The translations under genes and the position numbers were made by a program. From Bacteroidales bacterium (lineage in GTDB: Bacteria > Bacteroidota > Bacteroidia > Bacteroidales > F082): a stretch of 42,840 bases of DNA. The stretch covers positions 1-42,840 of the forward strand of contig JAFUVT010000005.1 of NCBI GenBank assembly GCA_017477425.1, read 5' to 3'. The notes beneath the pieces were generated by a model. The model did no database searches. It was not told the origin of the DNA and saw only the letters and a program-made list of their open reading frames with translations. Shown piece after piece: positions 1-7,218 of this stretch (the stretch's first letter is position 1; each line of letters opens with the position of its first letter).

Positions 1-1
1 C

Positions 2-172
2 GAGTGGAACGGCAACCGCGCTGCAACAGAAGATCCTTCAATGCCCGGTGCCATGATCCTCGAGCAGGACAGTCCGAACGACCAATACGTGCCCGTGGGC
101 GAAGGCCTCATGGTGCTCACCACCCTCGCCGGTGCTTACCTGCTGGGCAAGCGCAAGAGCGAGAAGGAATAA
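2..172 (+). CDS. 3' end of a protein with a C-terminal membrane-anchor tail (partial)
   Basis: An open frame enters from the left edge and stops with TAA at 170-172, giving 56 visible residues. The last part reads VPVGEGLMVLTTLAGAYLLG followed by KRKSEKE: a Pro-x-Gly turn, a hydrophobic stretch of about 15 residues and a basic tail. This architecture resembles the C-terminal sorting or anchoring tails found on many secreted Bacteroidota proteins. The body of the protein lies outside the window, so no function can be given. Two hairpins follow the stop codon. The frame is distinguished from overlapping open frames because it ends just before the terminators rather than running through them. 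Confidence 0.6.
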   Translation, partial: EWNGNRAATEDPSMPGAMILEQDSPNDQYVPVGEGLMVLTTLAGAYLLGKRKSEKE

Positions 173-176
173 AAAA

Positions 177-200
177 AGTTCGTCCCGCCCGGGACGAACT
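177..200 (-). terminator. Rho-independent terminator read on the minus strand
   Basis: A perfect 10-bp stem (AGTTCGTCCC / GGGACGAACT) with a 4-base loop. On the plus strand it is preceded by a run of seven A (171-177), which becomes a U-run after the hairpin on the minus strand. It would therefore stop transcripts from the minus-strand gene ending at 306. The hairpin may also fold in plus-strand transcripts of the partial upstream gene. Confidence 0.65.
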
Positions 201-223
201 AAATGTTTCATTTGTAACTACTA

Positions 224-264
224 GGGATGGCCCAACCGCGACGGTCCGGCCATCCCGCTTTTTT
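224..264 (+). terminator. Rho-independent terminator of the left-edge gene
   Basis: A 9-bp stem (GGGATGGCC / GGCCATCCC) with a 15-base loop, followed by GC and six T (259-264). The U-run is on the plus strand, so it fits as the terminator of the partial gene ending at 172. Confidence 0.75.
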
Positions 265-305
265 ATGCCCCGCCAGTGACGACGGGGCACACACGAGACG
301 CTCGC

Positions 306-548
306 TTATTTCTTTCTGAACAGGGAAAGGATCCAAAGCAGCAGAACGGCACCCACGATGCCAACCAACAGTTGTCCCCAGAAGCTGCCACTGGCGCTCA
401 GGCCCAGGATGCTGAACACCCAGCTGCCCAACAGACCACCGACGATACCGACGATGATGCAAACCAAAAGGCCCATGCCTTTACCCATGATGCGGCCGCC
501 GATGTAACCCGCCAGCGCGCCAATCAGTAATGATACTAGAATACCCAT
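306..548 (-). CDS. GlsB/YeaQ/YmgE-family small membrane protein
   Basis: An 80-residue, almost wholly hydrophobic protein with three predicted membrane segments and glycine-rich turns (ALAGYIGGRIMGKG near residues 11-24, GIVGGLLGSW near 34-43) and a basic end (FRKK). This pattern is that of the YeaQ/YmgE (transglycosylase-associated) family, which is linked to stress and envelope conditions but has no firmly assigned activity. The family name GlsB is unrelated to the glycine-lipid gene glsB nearby. It lies 42 bp downstream of engB on the same strand and may be the last gene of that operon. No separate TAnnTTTG promoter was seen in the gap. Confidence 0.85.
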   Translation of the reverse strand: MGILVSLLIGALAGYIGGRIMGKGMGLLVCIIVGIVGGLLGSWVFSILGLSASGSFWGQLLVGIVGAVLLLWILSLFRKK

Positions 549-590
549 AATGTTTAAGTTTTAAGTTAGTATTAGGTGAATTAAACAGTT

Positions 591-1208
591 TTATCTCTTA
601 TTCATCAAGTCAGCCAACTCGGCGTTCTGTGCCTCGATGTAGTTGAGCACCTCGTCCCTCCCCTGCCGTTTCTCAGCCGAGGTGACAAACATGGGCGGCA
701 ACTCCTCCCAGTCCTCCAGCAAACGCTGCTTGAGGGCCGCCACGTTGCGGTCGAGCTCGGCCTTCGACACCTTGTCGGCCTTGGTGAAGACAATGCAGAA
801 AGGCATATGGTTCTCGCCCAGCCATTCCATAAAGCCCAAGTCGTTGTTCTGCGGCTCGAGACGCGCATCGACGAGCACGAAGGTGCACACCAGGTTGCGC
901 CGACGCAAGATGTAGTTGTTGATCATCACACGCCACTGCTCACGCGTCTTCTTCGAATGCTGCGCATAGCCATAGCCCGGCAAGTCGACGAGATACCACG
1001 CATCGTTGACGATGAAATGGTTGATGGCGACCGTCTTGCCCGGCACCGACGAGGTCTTGGCCAGGCCCCTGCGCTGCACCAACATGTTGATGAGCGACGA
1101 CTTGCCCACATTCGAACGACCGATGAAGGCATATTCGGGGATGTTGTCGTTGGGCAAGAACTCGAAACGGGTGTTGCTCATCAAGAACTCGGCTTTGTTA
1201 ATTTGCAT
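591..1208 (-). CDS. engB: Ribosome-biogenesis GTPase EngB (YsxC/YihA)
   Basis: A 205-residue GTPase of the TrmE-Era-EngA-EngB-Septin-like class, needed for large ribosomal subunit assembly. The motifs are in order: G1 GRSNVGKS at 30-37, PGKT in the switch I region, G3 DLPGYGYA, G4 TKAD and a G5-like SAEKRQG near the C-terminus. The start at 1208 (MQINKAEF) fits the family N-terminus. An upstream in-frame ATG at 1241 would add 11 unconserved residues and lie deep inside the preceding gene. The chosen start still overlaps the upstream acyltransferase gene by 11 bp, which suggests translational coupling within the glsA-glsB-engB unit. Confidence 0.95.
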   Translation of the reverse strand: MQINKAEFLMSNTRFEFLPNDNIPEYAFIGRSNVGKSSLINMLVQRRGLAKTSSVPGKTVAINHFIVNDAWYLVDLPGYGYAQHSKKTREQWRVMINNYILRRRNLVCTFVLVDARLEPQNNDLGFMEWLGENHMPFCIVFTKADKVSKAELDRNVAALKQRLLEDWEELPPMFVTSAEKRQGRDEVLNYIEAQNAELADLMNKR

Positions 1209-2175
1209 AGAACGGCATTTTAAGGTGTTCGGGGACTTCATTCATATCGTAGATCAGGTGACGTTTCACCTTCTCTTCAAACATGTCGGCGATGGTCATC
1301 AGGATGCCCGTCTCCTCCACCTCGCCGAAGCCCGGGTTGAGGGCCGTGCCGAACGAGCGGAGGGTGGGCGAAAGGTTCATGTAGGCGTTCACCAAAGGCG
1401 GCACGGCAGCACCGCGCTCGCGCACCTGACGCACCAAAATCTTATAGTCGTCGCGATAGGTCTCGCCGACGAAGACCGACTCAAGCCAGGCACGGTCGGC
1501 ACGGATGGGCAGATCCAACTCGGGACGCACCGTCACCAGATGGTCATTGTCGGGGAAATGCTTCTGGATGAAAAACAGGATCATGTCGCGGGCAATGCGC
1601 TCGAAGTGCGGATACATCGTCACCTTGCCGAAGTAATAGCGCGCCTCGGGATAGATGTCGAGCAACGAGCCCAAGCCGTCCCACAAGTTGTCGAGCGAAT
1701 AGATGCCTTTGGACAGGCTCTTCGAGGGCTGGTAGTTGGGTTGCACGAACGAACGGCCCAGCTCCAGGGTATAGGGCAGGTAGTCGTCGACAAAACGCTT
1801 CGAGTAGTGGAACAGCTCGCTCGTGGGCGTGTCGACCTGTCCGTCGGCATCGAGGGGCAGACCGTCGCAAAAGAGGAAGCGGTAGCCGCCCACGATGGCC
1901 TTGTCGACAGGGTTCCACACGATGAGTTGATAGAAGAAGTGCTCCTGGCGCACGTCCCAGTCGTCGATGTCGCAGTCGAGGCCCGTGCCACCGCCCGAGT
2001 CGCGGAAGCTGATTTCGCGTAGGCGGCCGATCTCGCGCATGATGTTGGGCGAGTCGTGAGCCGAGAGGATGTAGATCTCGTTGCCGGCGTTGTTCGTCTT
2101 GCGGAAGAACTTGTCGCGGGTCAGCTCATCCATGATGGCCTCCACAGGCACTGGTGCTATAATATCTTTCATCAT
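1198..2175 (-). CDS. glsB: GNAT-type N-acyltransferase (OlsB/hemolysin-like, glycine-lipid GlsB type)
   Basis: A 325-residue protein of the Acetyltransf_5 group (OlsB/hemolysin-like acyltransferases), with the typical ELGRSFVQ motif at 138-145 and GGYRF at 96-100. OlsB-type enzymes attach a 3-hydroxy acyl chain to the amino group of an amino acid. In Bacteroides the corresponding enzyme makes N-acyl glycine, the first step of glycine (serine-glycine) lipid synthesis. The upstream gene encodes the matching O-acyltransferase, and the two overlap by ATGA (2172-2175), so a two-step pathway is a sound inference. The substrate (glycine rather than ornithine) is inferred from the lineage and not from residues seen here. 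An alternative start is the second Met codon. Confidence 0.8.
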   Translation of the reverse strand: MMKDIIAPVPVEAIMDELTRDKFFRKTNNAGNEIYILSAHDSPNIMREIGRLREISFRDSGGGTGLDCDIDDWDVRQEHFFYQLIVWNPVDKAIVGGYRFLFCDGLPLDADGQVDTPTSELFHYSKRFVDDYLPYTLELGRSFVQPNYQPSKSLSKGIYSLDNLWDGLGSLLDIYPEARYYFGKVTMYPHFERIARDMILFFIQKHFPDNDHLVTVRPELDLPIRADRAWLESVFVGETYRDDYKILVRQVRERGAAVPPLVNAYMNLSPTLRSFGTALNPGFGEVEETGILMTIADMFEEKVKRHLIYDMNEVPEHLKMPFYAN

Positions 2176-3047
2176 ATCGTATATTCTTTTTGAGGGTCAA
2201 AAACCAAATCAGGGTCATGCGCCAACTGGTAAGAGAACGTGCGCAGTTTCTCGGCCCATTGCGCGTCGCTGAAGCGGCGGTCGAGCATCGCGTACGGGAT
2301 AGGCTTGCCAAAGGTGATGGTCAACTTCTTGTTGCGTTGTTTGAAGAACTCGTCGACGAGGAAGGCCATCTCGATGTTCACCTTGATGCCCAGACGTTTG
2401 CGCCAGCGCGCCAGGTTGTAGAAGAAGTTGGAGTTGCGCCCTTCGATGTGGACGGGGACGATGTCGCGCCCGTAGGCCTTCGACTTGGTGACGAAGGTCT
2501 TCTTCCAATCCAAGTCCATGATCTTGCCGCCTTTGGTCTTGCGCGAGCAGAGGCCGAAGGGGAAATAGCAAATCGTGGCGTCGCCCTCGAAGGTCTCGTT
2601 GAAGAGACGCAGGTTCTCCTCGCGGGCGGTCGTCGCGCTACCCACCTTGCTGACAGGGATGAAGATGGGCTGGAGGTTCTTCACGAACATCAGGAAGTCG
2701 TTGACGGGGGTGAGCACCGCTCCCCTATGGTTACCCACGGCGCCGATGAGGGCAATGCCGTCGAGGCCACCCAAAGGATGGTTGGACGCCACAAGGACGC
2801 GGTCGCTGGCCATCAGGTTGTCGACGCCGCGCAATTCCACTTCGAGGTTGAAGTCGTCAACCACGGCATTGATGAAGTCGACACCCTGCTTGTCGGCATA
2901 TTTCGTCAGGATCTCGTTGATGTCGTCTTCGTGCAACAACCGCTGAATCTTACGAAACAGCCACTCGGGCATGTGCTTCATCAGCTTGGGCACCTTGGCC
3001 GTGAAGATCTTGCGCAGGTCAATCAGGTTTGTTTGCTCCGTTTCCAT
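2172..3047 (-). CDS. glsA: PlsC-like O-acyltransferase (glycine-lipid GlsA type)
   Basis: A 291-residue protein of the lysophospholipid acyltransferase superfamily. The catalytic block is NHPLGGLD at 89-96, so the His and Asp are separated by five residues rather than the four of canonical plsC HX4D. A second conserved block follows near FPFGLCSRK. In Bacteroides the GlsA enzyme O-acylates N-acyl glycine. The gene is first in its operon: a TAnnTTTG box lies 23 bp upstream of the ATG, and glsB starts within its stop codon. Alternatively it could acylate a lysophosphatidic acid or ornithine-lipid type substrate. The pairing with a GNAT N-acyltransferase favours aminolipid synthesis. Confidence 0.8.
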   Translation of the reverse strand: METEQTNLIDLRKIFTAKVPKLMKHMPEWLFRKIQRLLHEDDINEILTKYADKQGVDFINAVVDDFNLEVELRGVDNLMASDRVLVASNHPLGGLDGIALIGAVGNHRGAVLTPVNDFLMFVKNLQPIFIPVSKVGSATTAREENLRLFNETFEGDATICYFPFGLCSRKTKGGKIMDLDWKKTFVTKSKAYGRDIVPVHIEGRNSNFFYNLARWRKRLGIKVNIEMAFLVDEFFKQRNKKLTITFGKPIPYAMLDRRFSDAQWAEKLRTFSYQLAHDPDLVFDPQKEYTI

Positions 3048-3069
3048 AGACCATTATTCCAATTCGAGG

Positions 3070-3077
3070 CAAAAATA
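3070..3077 (-). promoter_or_regulatory. Bacteroidota -7 box for glsA-glsB-engB
   Basis: Read on the minus strand the sequence is TATTTTTG, which fits the Bacteroidota consensus TAnnTTTG. It ends 22 bp before the glsA ATG (3047), implying a leader of about 15-20 nt. No clear -33 element was assigned. Confidence 0.55.
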
Positions 3078-3244
3078 GTAAAAAGAAAAAAGTCATCACT
3101 CATTTTTGCCGAAAATCGCATCAAAAGCCAGATAAAAAGCTGAAGCAACGGTACTTATAAACCATTTTAATATATTGTACATCAACAAGTTAACACATAA
3201 TAAACCGAGTTATTAACAATACATGTTGAAAACTATTTTAGGAT

Positions 3245-3281
3245 TTAGTGTCGGAAAGTGTCGGAAAATGGGAAAAAGTGT
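3245..3281 (+). promoter_or_regulatory. MraZ operator: four boxes at 10-bp spacing
   Basis: Four consecutive boxes start at 3245, 3255, 3265 and 3275: TTAGTGT-type (TTTAGTGT from 3245), AAAGTGT, AAAATGG and AAAGTGT, each followed by three bases. This matches the AAAGTG(T/G)N3 tandem pattern described for MraZ in Mycoplasma and is related to the TGGG-N5 repeats of E. coli. The array ends one base before the mraZ -7 box, where a bound octamer could block polymerase. This supports autoregulation of the dcw cluster. Binding itself is inferred. Confidence 0.75.
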
Positions 3282-3282
3282 C

Positions 3283-3290
3283 TATCTTTG
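3283..3290 (+). promoter_or_regulatory. Bacteroidota -7 box of the dcw cluster promoter
   Basis: TATCTTTG fits TAnnTTTG exactly. It lies 27 bp upstream of the mraZ ATG and directly downstream of the MraZ-type boxes. The stretch 3078-3244 before it is AT-rich and holds no gene that can be supported. Confidence 0.7.
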
Positions 3291-3317
3291 CAGCTGAAAA
3301 ATCACTGAAACGAGAAA

Positions 3318-3770
3318 ATGAGCTATCTGGTAGGACATTACAACTGCAAATTGGACGCGAAGGGCCGTATTTTGGTGCCTAGCGAATTCAAGGAGCAACT
3401 GGGCGAACAGGTGGAGGAAGGCTTCGTGCTTCGTCCCGGCCTGCATGCCCACTGCCTCGAGCTCTACACCCGCAAGGACTGGGACGAGGTGCAAGACCAA
3501 TTGCGCCAGGCCTTCAGCCAGTTCAAGGCCAAGCAGGAAGCCGTGCTGCGCAAGTACAACGCCGGCGCCCGTTTCGTGAAACTCGACGCTGGTGGGCGTC
3601 TGCTCATCGGCAAGGACCTCATCGAAAAGGCATCACTCGTCAAAGACATCGTCATCACCTCGGTGACGACCAAGATGGAGCTGTGGGACAAAGACCTGTA
3701 CGAGCAATCCATCAGTGGCGACCTCAGCGACGAGGAATTCTTCGATCTGCTCAGCGAAAACATCAAATAA
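3318..3770 (+). CDS. mraZ: Transcriptional regulator MraZ
   Basis: A 150-residue protein with the two AbrB-like halves of MraZ: LDAKGRILVP at 12-21 and LDAGGRLLI at 89-97, each carrying the DxxGR motif that contacts DNA. MraZ forms a ring-shaped oligomer that binds repeats upstream of its own gene and modulates the division and cell wall cluster. The gene is first in the cluster and is preceded by a matching box array. The start ATG at 3318 lies 27 bp after the -7 box. Length and position are normal for the family. Confidence 0.97.
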   Translation: MSYLVGHYNCKLDAKGRILVPSEFKEQLGEQVEEGFVLRPGLHAHCLELYTRKDWDEVQDQLRQAFSQFKAKQEAVLRKYNAGARFVKLDAGGRLLIGKDLIEKASLVKDIVITSVTTKMELWDKDLYEQSISGDLSDEEFFDLLSENIK

Positions 3771-3775
3771 AAAAG

Positions 3776-3780
3776 GGAGG
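3776..3780 (+). promoter_or_regulatory. Shine-Dalgarno-like site before rsmH
   Basis: GGAGG, within GGGAGGG, 7 bp upstream of the rsmH ATG. Bacteroidota genes generally lack such sites, so a near-consensus one stands out. Confidence 0.5.
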
Positions 3781-3787
3781 GCTTTGA

Positions 3788-4681
3788 ATGTATCACAATC
3801 CGGTCATGTTGAACGAATGCATCGGGGGTCTGGACATCAAGCCCGAGGGCGTGTATGCCGACGTCACCTTTGGGGGCGGTGGCCATTCGCGCGCCATCCT
3901 TGAGCGGCTCACCACAGGGCATCTCTACGCCTTCGACCAGGACGAAGACGCCGCCGCCAACGCCTTCGACGACGAGCGGTTCACCTTCATCCCACAAAAC
4001 TTCAAATACTTCAAGAACTTCATCCAGCTCTACCATGGCCAGCCCATCGACGGCATCATCGCCGACTTGGGCGTCTCGTCGCACCAGTTCGACACCCCCG
4101 AGAAAGGCTTCTCGACCCGCTTCGACGGTCCCTTGGACATGCGCATGAGCCAGCTGACGCCCAACGACGCCGCCACCGTGGTCAACACCTACGACCAGGC
4201 CGAGCTCACCCGCATCTTCCGCCTCTACGGCGAGATGCAACAGCCGCAGCTCTTCGCCGCCGACATCGTCATGGCCCGCGAGGTCGAGCCCATCGAGACC
4301 ACCGAGCAGCTGAAGGCCGCCGTCGAACGCCGTTTGCCGCGAGGCCGCGAAAACAAGGTGCTGGCCCAGCTCTTCCAAGCCCTGCGCATCGAGGTGAACC
4401 AAGAACTCGACGCCCTCAACGCCTTCCTCGGCCAATGCCCCGAGGTGCTGAAGCAGGGCGGCCGTCTCGTGGTGATGTCGTACCACTCGCTCGAAGACCG
4501 CCTCGTGAAGAACTTCATGAAGACCGGCAACGCCGAAGGCAAGGAAGAGAAGGACTTCTACGGGAACCTACTCACCCCCTATCATATCATCACGCGCAAG
4601 CCCATCGTCGCCTCCGACGAGGAGACCGCCGGCAACCCCAGGGCCCGCAGCGCGAAACTCAGAATAGCGGAAAGGAAATAA
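3788..4681 (+). CDS. rsmH: 16S rRNA (cytosine-1402 N4) methyltransferase RsmH
   Basis: A 297-residue SAM-dependent methyltransferase (also MraW) that methylates C1402 of 16S rRNA. Visible family marks are the SAM-binding DVTFGGGGHS at 25-34, ADLGVSSHQFD around 95-105, the VMSYHSLEDR motif near 235 and the C-terminal NPRARSAKLR. It starts 17 bp after mraZ with a purine-rich ribosome binding site and ends 3 bp before ftsL, so it is part of the dcw transcript. Nothing is missing compared with the family. Confidence 0.97.
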   Translation: MYHNPVMLNECIGGLDIKPEGVYADVTFGGGGHSRAILERLTTGHLYAFDQDEDAAANAFDDERFTFIPQNFKYFKNFIQLYHGQPIDGIIADLGVSSHQFDTPEKGFSTRFDGPLDMRMSQLTPNDAATVVNTYDQAELTRIFRLYGEMQQPQLFAADIVMAREVEPIETTEQLKAAVERRLPRGRENKVLAQLFQALRIEVNQELDALNAFLGQCPEVLKQGGRLVVMSYHSLEDRLVKNFMKTGNAEGKEEKDFYGNLLTPYHIITRKPIVASDEETAGNPRARSAKLRIAERK

Positions 4682-4684
4682 GCC

Positions 4685-5062
4685 ATGGAAGAGCAGAAAG
4701 ACAAGAAAGAAAAGAAGAAAAAGAACGGCGGCAATCGCGTGATGTCGGTCTTGGGTGGCCGTTTCCTCGTCAGGGAAAAGTTCACCAAGCAGTTCCCTTT
4801 CATGATGTACGTCACCCTCCTATTCATGGCCATCATCACCAACACCTACATCGCCGAAGAGCGCAACCGCGAGCTGGTGAAGAACGCCAAGACCCTGAAC
4901 GACCTGCAAGTGGAATACATCCAGGTGAAGTCGGCCATCATGGAGGCCTCGAAACAGTCGGTGCTGGCCAAAAGGCTGGCTGGCATGGGCCTGAAAGAAG
5001 CCACCGAACCCCTCCGACGCCTCAACCCTAACGACGAACCTAAAACGACCGAGCAGCCATGA
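4685..5062 (+). CDS. ftsL: FtsL-like cell division protein
   Basis: A 125-residue bitopic protein: a very basic N-terminal tail (residues 1-40, with a K-rich run at 5-14), one membrane segment near 38-57, then a helical segment likely to form a coiled coil (around 60-95) and a polar tail. Sequence conservation with well-studied FtsL proteins is low, and the call rests on size, topology and its place between rsmH and the division transpeptidase. FtsL would act with FtsQ and FtsB-type partners to activate FtsW and the transpeptidase. It overlaps the next gene by ATGA. Confidence 0.8.
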   Translation: MEEQKDKKEKKKKNGGNRVMSVLGGRFLVREKFTKQFPFMMYVTLLFMAIITNTYIAEERNRELVKNAKTLNDLQVEYIQVKSAIMEASKQSVLAKRLAGMGLKEATEPLRRLNPNDEPKTTEQP

Positions 5063-7218
5063 AAATAGACCCGAAATCCGACACCCTGTTGAAGACCTAT
5101 CTGGTCTACATCCTCATGCTCATCGTCGGCGTCGCCATCATCGCGAAGATCATCGTCGTGCAAACCAAGGACAACAAAGACCTCATGGAGAAGGCCGAGC
5201 AACGCGAATACCGCGTCAGGACCTTGGAGGCCTCGCGGGGCAACATCTTCTCGAGCGACGGCCAGCTGATGGCCACCTCCATCCCGCTCTACGACGTCTT
5301 CTTCGACTATCATTCTGTCGACAGCGTCTTCCTGCTCAACAACATCGACTCGCTGTGCCAACAAATGGCTCAGCTGCTGCCCAAGCGCAACGCCGCGCAA
5401 TGGAAGGCCTTTTTCGGCGAAGGCATCGCCAAAAGGAACTACCACTACAAAATAGCACTCAACATCACCCAAGCGGAGCTGCGCCAGATGCAGACTTTCG
5501 TCATCTTCAACCGCGGCCTCTATAAAAACGGCCTCATCATCGAGAAAAAGATACGCCGCGAGCACCCCTATAAGGAACTCGCCAGCCTCATGCTGGGCAT
5601 GGCCAACGAGCAGAAAGGCTATTATTTCGGCCTCGAAGGTGCCTACAACGACTACCTCAAAGGGCAAGACGGTCACCAGCTGGTGCGCCGCATCCACCAT
5701 GGCGACTGGATGCCCGTCGATACGGAAGACAACACGGAAGCCAAAAACGGAGACGACGTCATCACCACCTTCGACATCAAGCTACAGGACATCGTGGAAA
5801 GCGCCCTCAACAACACCCTGACCACCAACAAGGCCGAGCAGGGCTGTGCCATCCTGATGGACGTGGAAACGGGCTACGTGAAAGCCTTGGCCAACCTCAG
5901 GCTCAACCACGAGACGGGCAAATACGAAGAAGGCTACAACGTGGCCCTCGCCGAACGCTACGAGCCAGGCTCGGTGTTCAAGATCGCCTCGATGGTGGTG
6001 CTGCTCAACCACAACGAGAACCTGAAGCTCACCGACTTGGTCAACATCGGCACGGGACCCATCAAGTTCTCAAACCGCGTGATGAAAGACGACCACAGCT
6101 TCGCCAAGGGCGGCATCTGCACCGTCCAGGAAGTCATCGAGCAGTCGTCGAACAAAGGCACGGCCGTGTTGATCACCAAAGCCTTTGCCGCCCATCCCGA
6201 GAAATACGTCGACGGCCTGTATGCGCTGGGACTGAACAAGAAAATCGGCACGGGCATCGCGGGCGAAGCCCAGCCCGTCATCAAGCACCCGAGCGACAAG
6301 ACCAAGGACGGCCGCAAGCTTTGGTCGAACGTCTCGCTGCCGTGGATGTCGATTGGCTACGAAGTCAACGTGACGCCCATGCAACTCGTCATGCTCTACA
6401 ACGCCATCGCCAACGGAGGCCGTCTGATGAAGCCCCAATTCGTCACCGAGATCCGTCGCGGCAACCAGACCATACAAAAATACGACCCCGTCGTCCTCAA
6501 CGAGCACATCGCCTCGCCCGAATCGATCGAGAAGCTGCAGACCATGCTGGAAGGCGTCGCCATCAGAGGCACGGCCAAACGTCAGTTCCAAGGCTGCGTG
6601 GTCAGCGTGGCCGGCAAGACCGGCACCGCACAATACTACGACCGCGTGCAAGGCTACGCCTATCACGAGCCGGGCATCGGCCGCAAGCTCTACAACACCA
6701 CCTTCGTGGGCTACTTCCCTGCCGACAAGCCGCGCTACAGCTGCATCGTCATGGTGAGCCGCGCCCGTGGGGCCAAATGGGCCGCCGGCGGCGTCTCGGC
6801 ACCTGGCTTCAGGGAAATCGCCGAGAAAGTGTATGCCACCCGCATCGGCATCCAAGAAGACGACACGCTCGGCATCGGCACAAGGACAGCGACGCAACCC
6901 GTCTTGGTGCGACACGACAAAGAGACGCAATACCTCAACGGCATCGAAAGGACCTACAACGACTTCGCCATCAACGGCGAATGGGTCACCGTGGAAAGCA
7001 CCGAGACCGGCGAGACCCACATCCGTGAAGCCAAACTCAAACCCAACGTCGTGCCCAACGTGGTCGGCATGGACATCACCGACGCCGTCTATCTCTTGGA
7101 GAACATGGGCATCCGCACCAACTTCAGCGGACAAGGCACCGTCAAAGAGCAGTCGCTTCACGCCGGCGACACGGTCAGAACAAACAGCACAATTCACTTA
7201 ACACTGGCAAAGAAATGA
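5059..7218 (+). CDS. ftsI: Division transpeptidase (class B PBP, FtsI/PBP3-like) with a PASTA domain
   Basis: A 719-residue class B penicillin-binding protein that crosslinks septal peptidoglycan. It has a membrane segment near 12-34, a pedestal domain, and the three active-site motifs: SVFK at 305-308 (acylated Ser305), SSN at 363-365 and KTG at 520-522. A single PASTA domain occupies about 660-719 (start VPNVVGMDITDAV), as is usual for Bacteroidota homologues, which resemble SpoVD in layout. It lies between ftsL and murE with 4-bp overlaps on both sides. Together with FtsW in the same cluster it would form the septal synthase. Confidence 0.95.
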   Translation: MKIDPKSDTLLKTYLVYILMLIVGVAIIAKIIVVQTKDNKDLMEKAEQREYRVRTLEASRGNIFSSDGQLMATSIPLYDVFFDYHSVDSVFLLNNIDSLCQQMAQLLPKRNAAQWKAFFGEGIAKRNYHYKIALNITQAELRQMQTFVIFNRGLYKNGLIIEKKIRREHPYKELASLMLGMANEQKGYYFGLEGAYNDYLKGQDGHQLVRRIHHGDWMPVDTEDNTEAKNGDDVITTFDIKLQDIVESALNNTLTTNKAEQGCAILMDVETGYVKALANLRLNHETGKYEEGYNVALAERYEPGSVFKIASMVVLLNHNENLKLTDLVNIGTGPIKFSNRVMKDDHSFAKGGICTVQEVIEQSSNKGTAVLITKAFAAHPEKYVDGLYALGLNKKIGTGIAGEAQPVIKHPSDKTKDGRKLWSNVSLPWMSIGYEVNVTPMQLVMLYNAIANGGRLMKPQFVTEIRRGNQTIQKYDPVVLNEHIASPESIEKLQTMLEGVAIRGTAKRQFQGCVVSVAGKTGTAQYYDRVQGYAYHEPGIGRKLYNTTFVGYFPADKPRYSCIVMVSRARGAKWAAGGVSAPGFREIAEKVYATRIGIQEDDTLGIGTRTATQPVLVRHDKETQYLNGIERTYNDFAINGEWVTVESTETGETHIREAKLKPNVVPNVVGMDITDAVYLLENMGIRTNFSGQGTVKEQSLHAGDTVRTNSTIHLTLAKK

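Noticed and set aside
4..279. A 91-codon open frame at the left edge
   Set aside because: It runs through two terminator hairpins and is out of frame with the tail that ends at 172. The translation is Arg-rich and low in order, as expected for a shadow frame.
1006..2022. A 338-codon open frame opposite engB and glsB, and similar long frames opposite most genes
   Set aside because: They mirror the codon pattern of clear genes on the other strand in this GC-rich DNA, match no family, and cross gene boundaries.
6990..7218. The PASTA domain on the division transpeptidase as a novelty
   Set aside because: One PASTA repeat is normal in Bacteroidota homologues of this protein.
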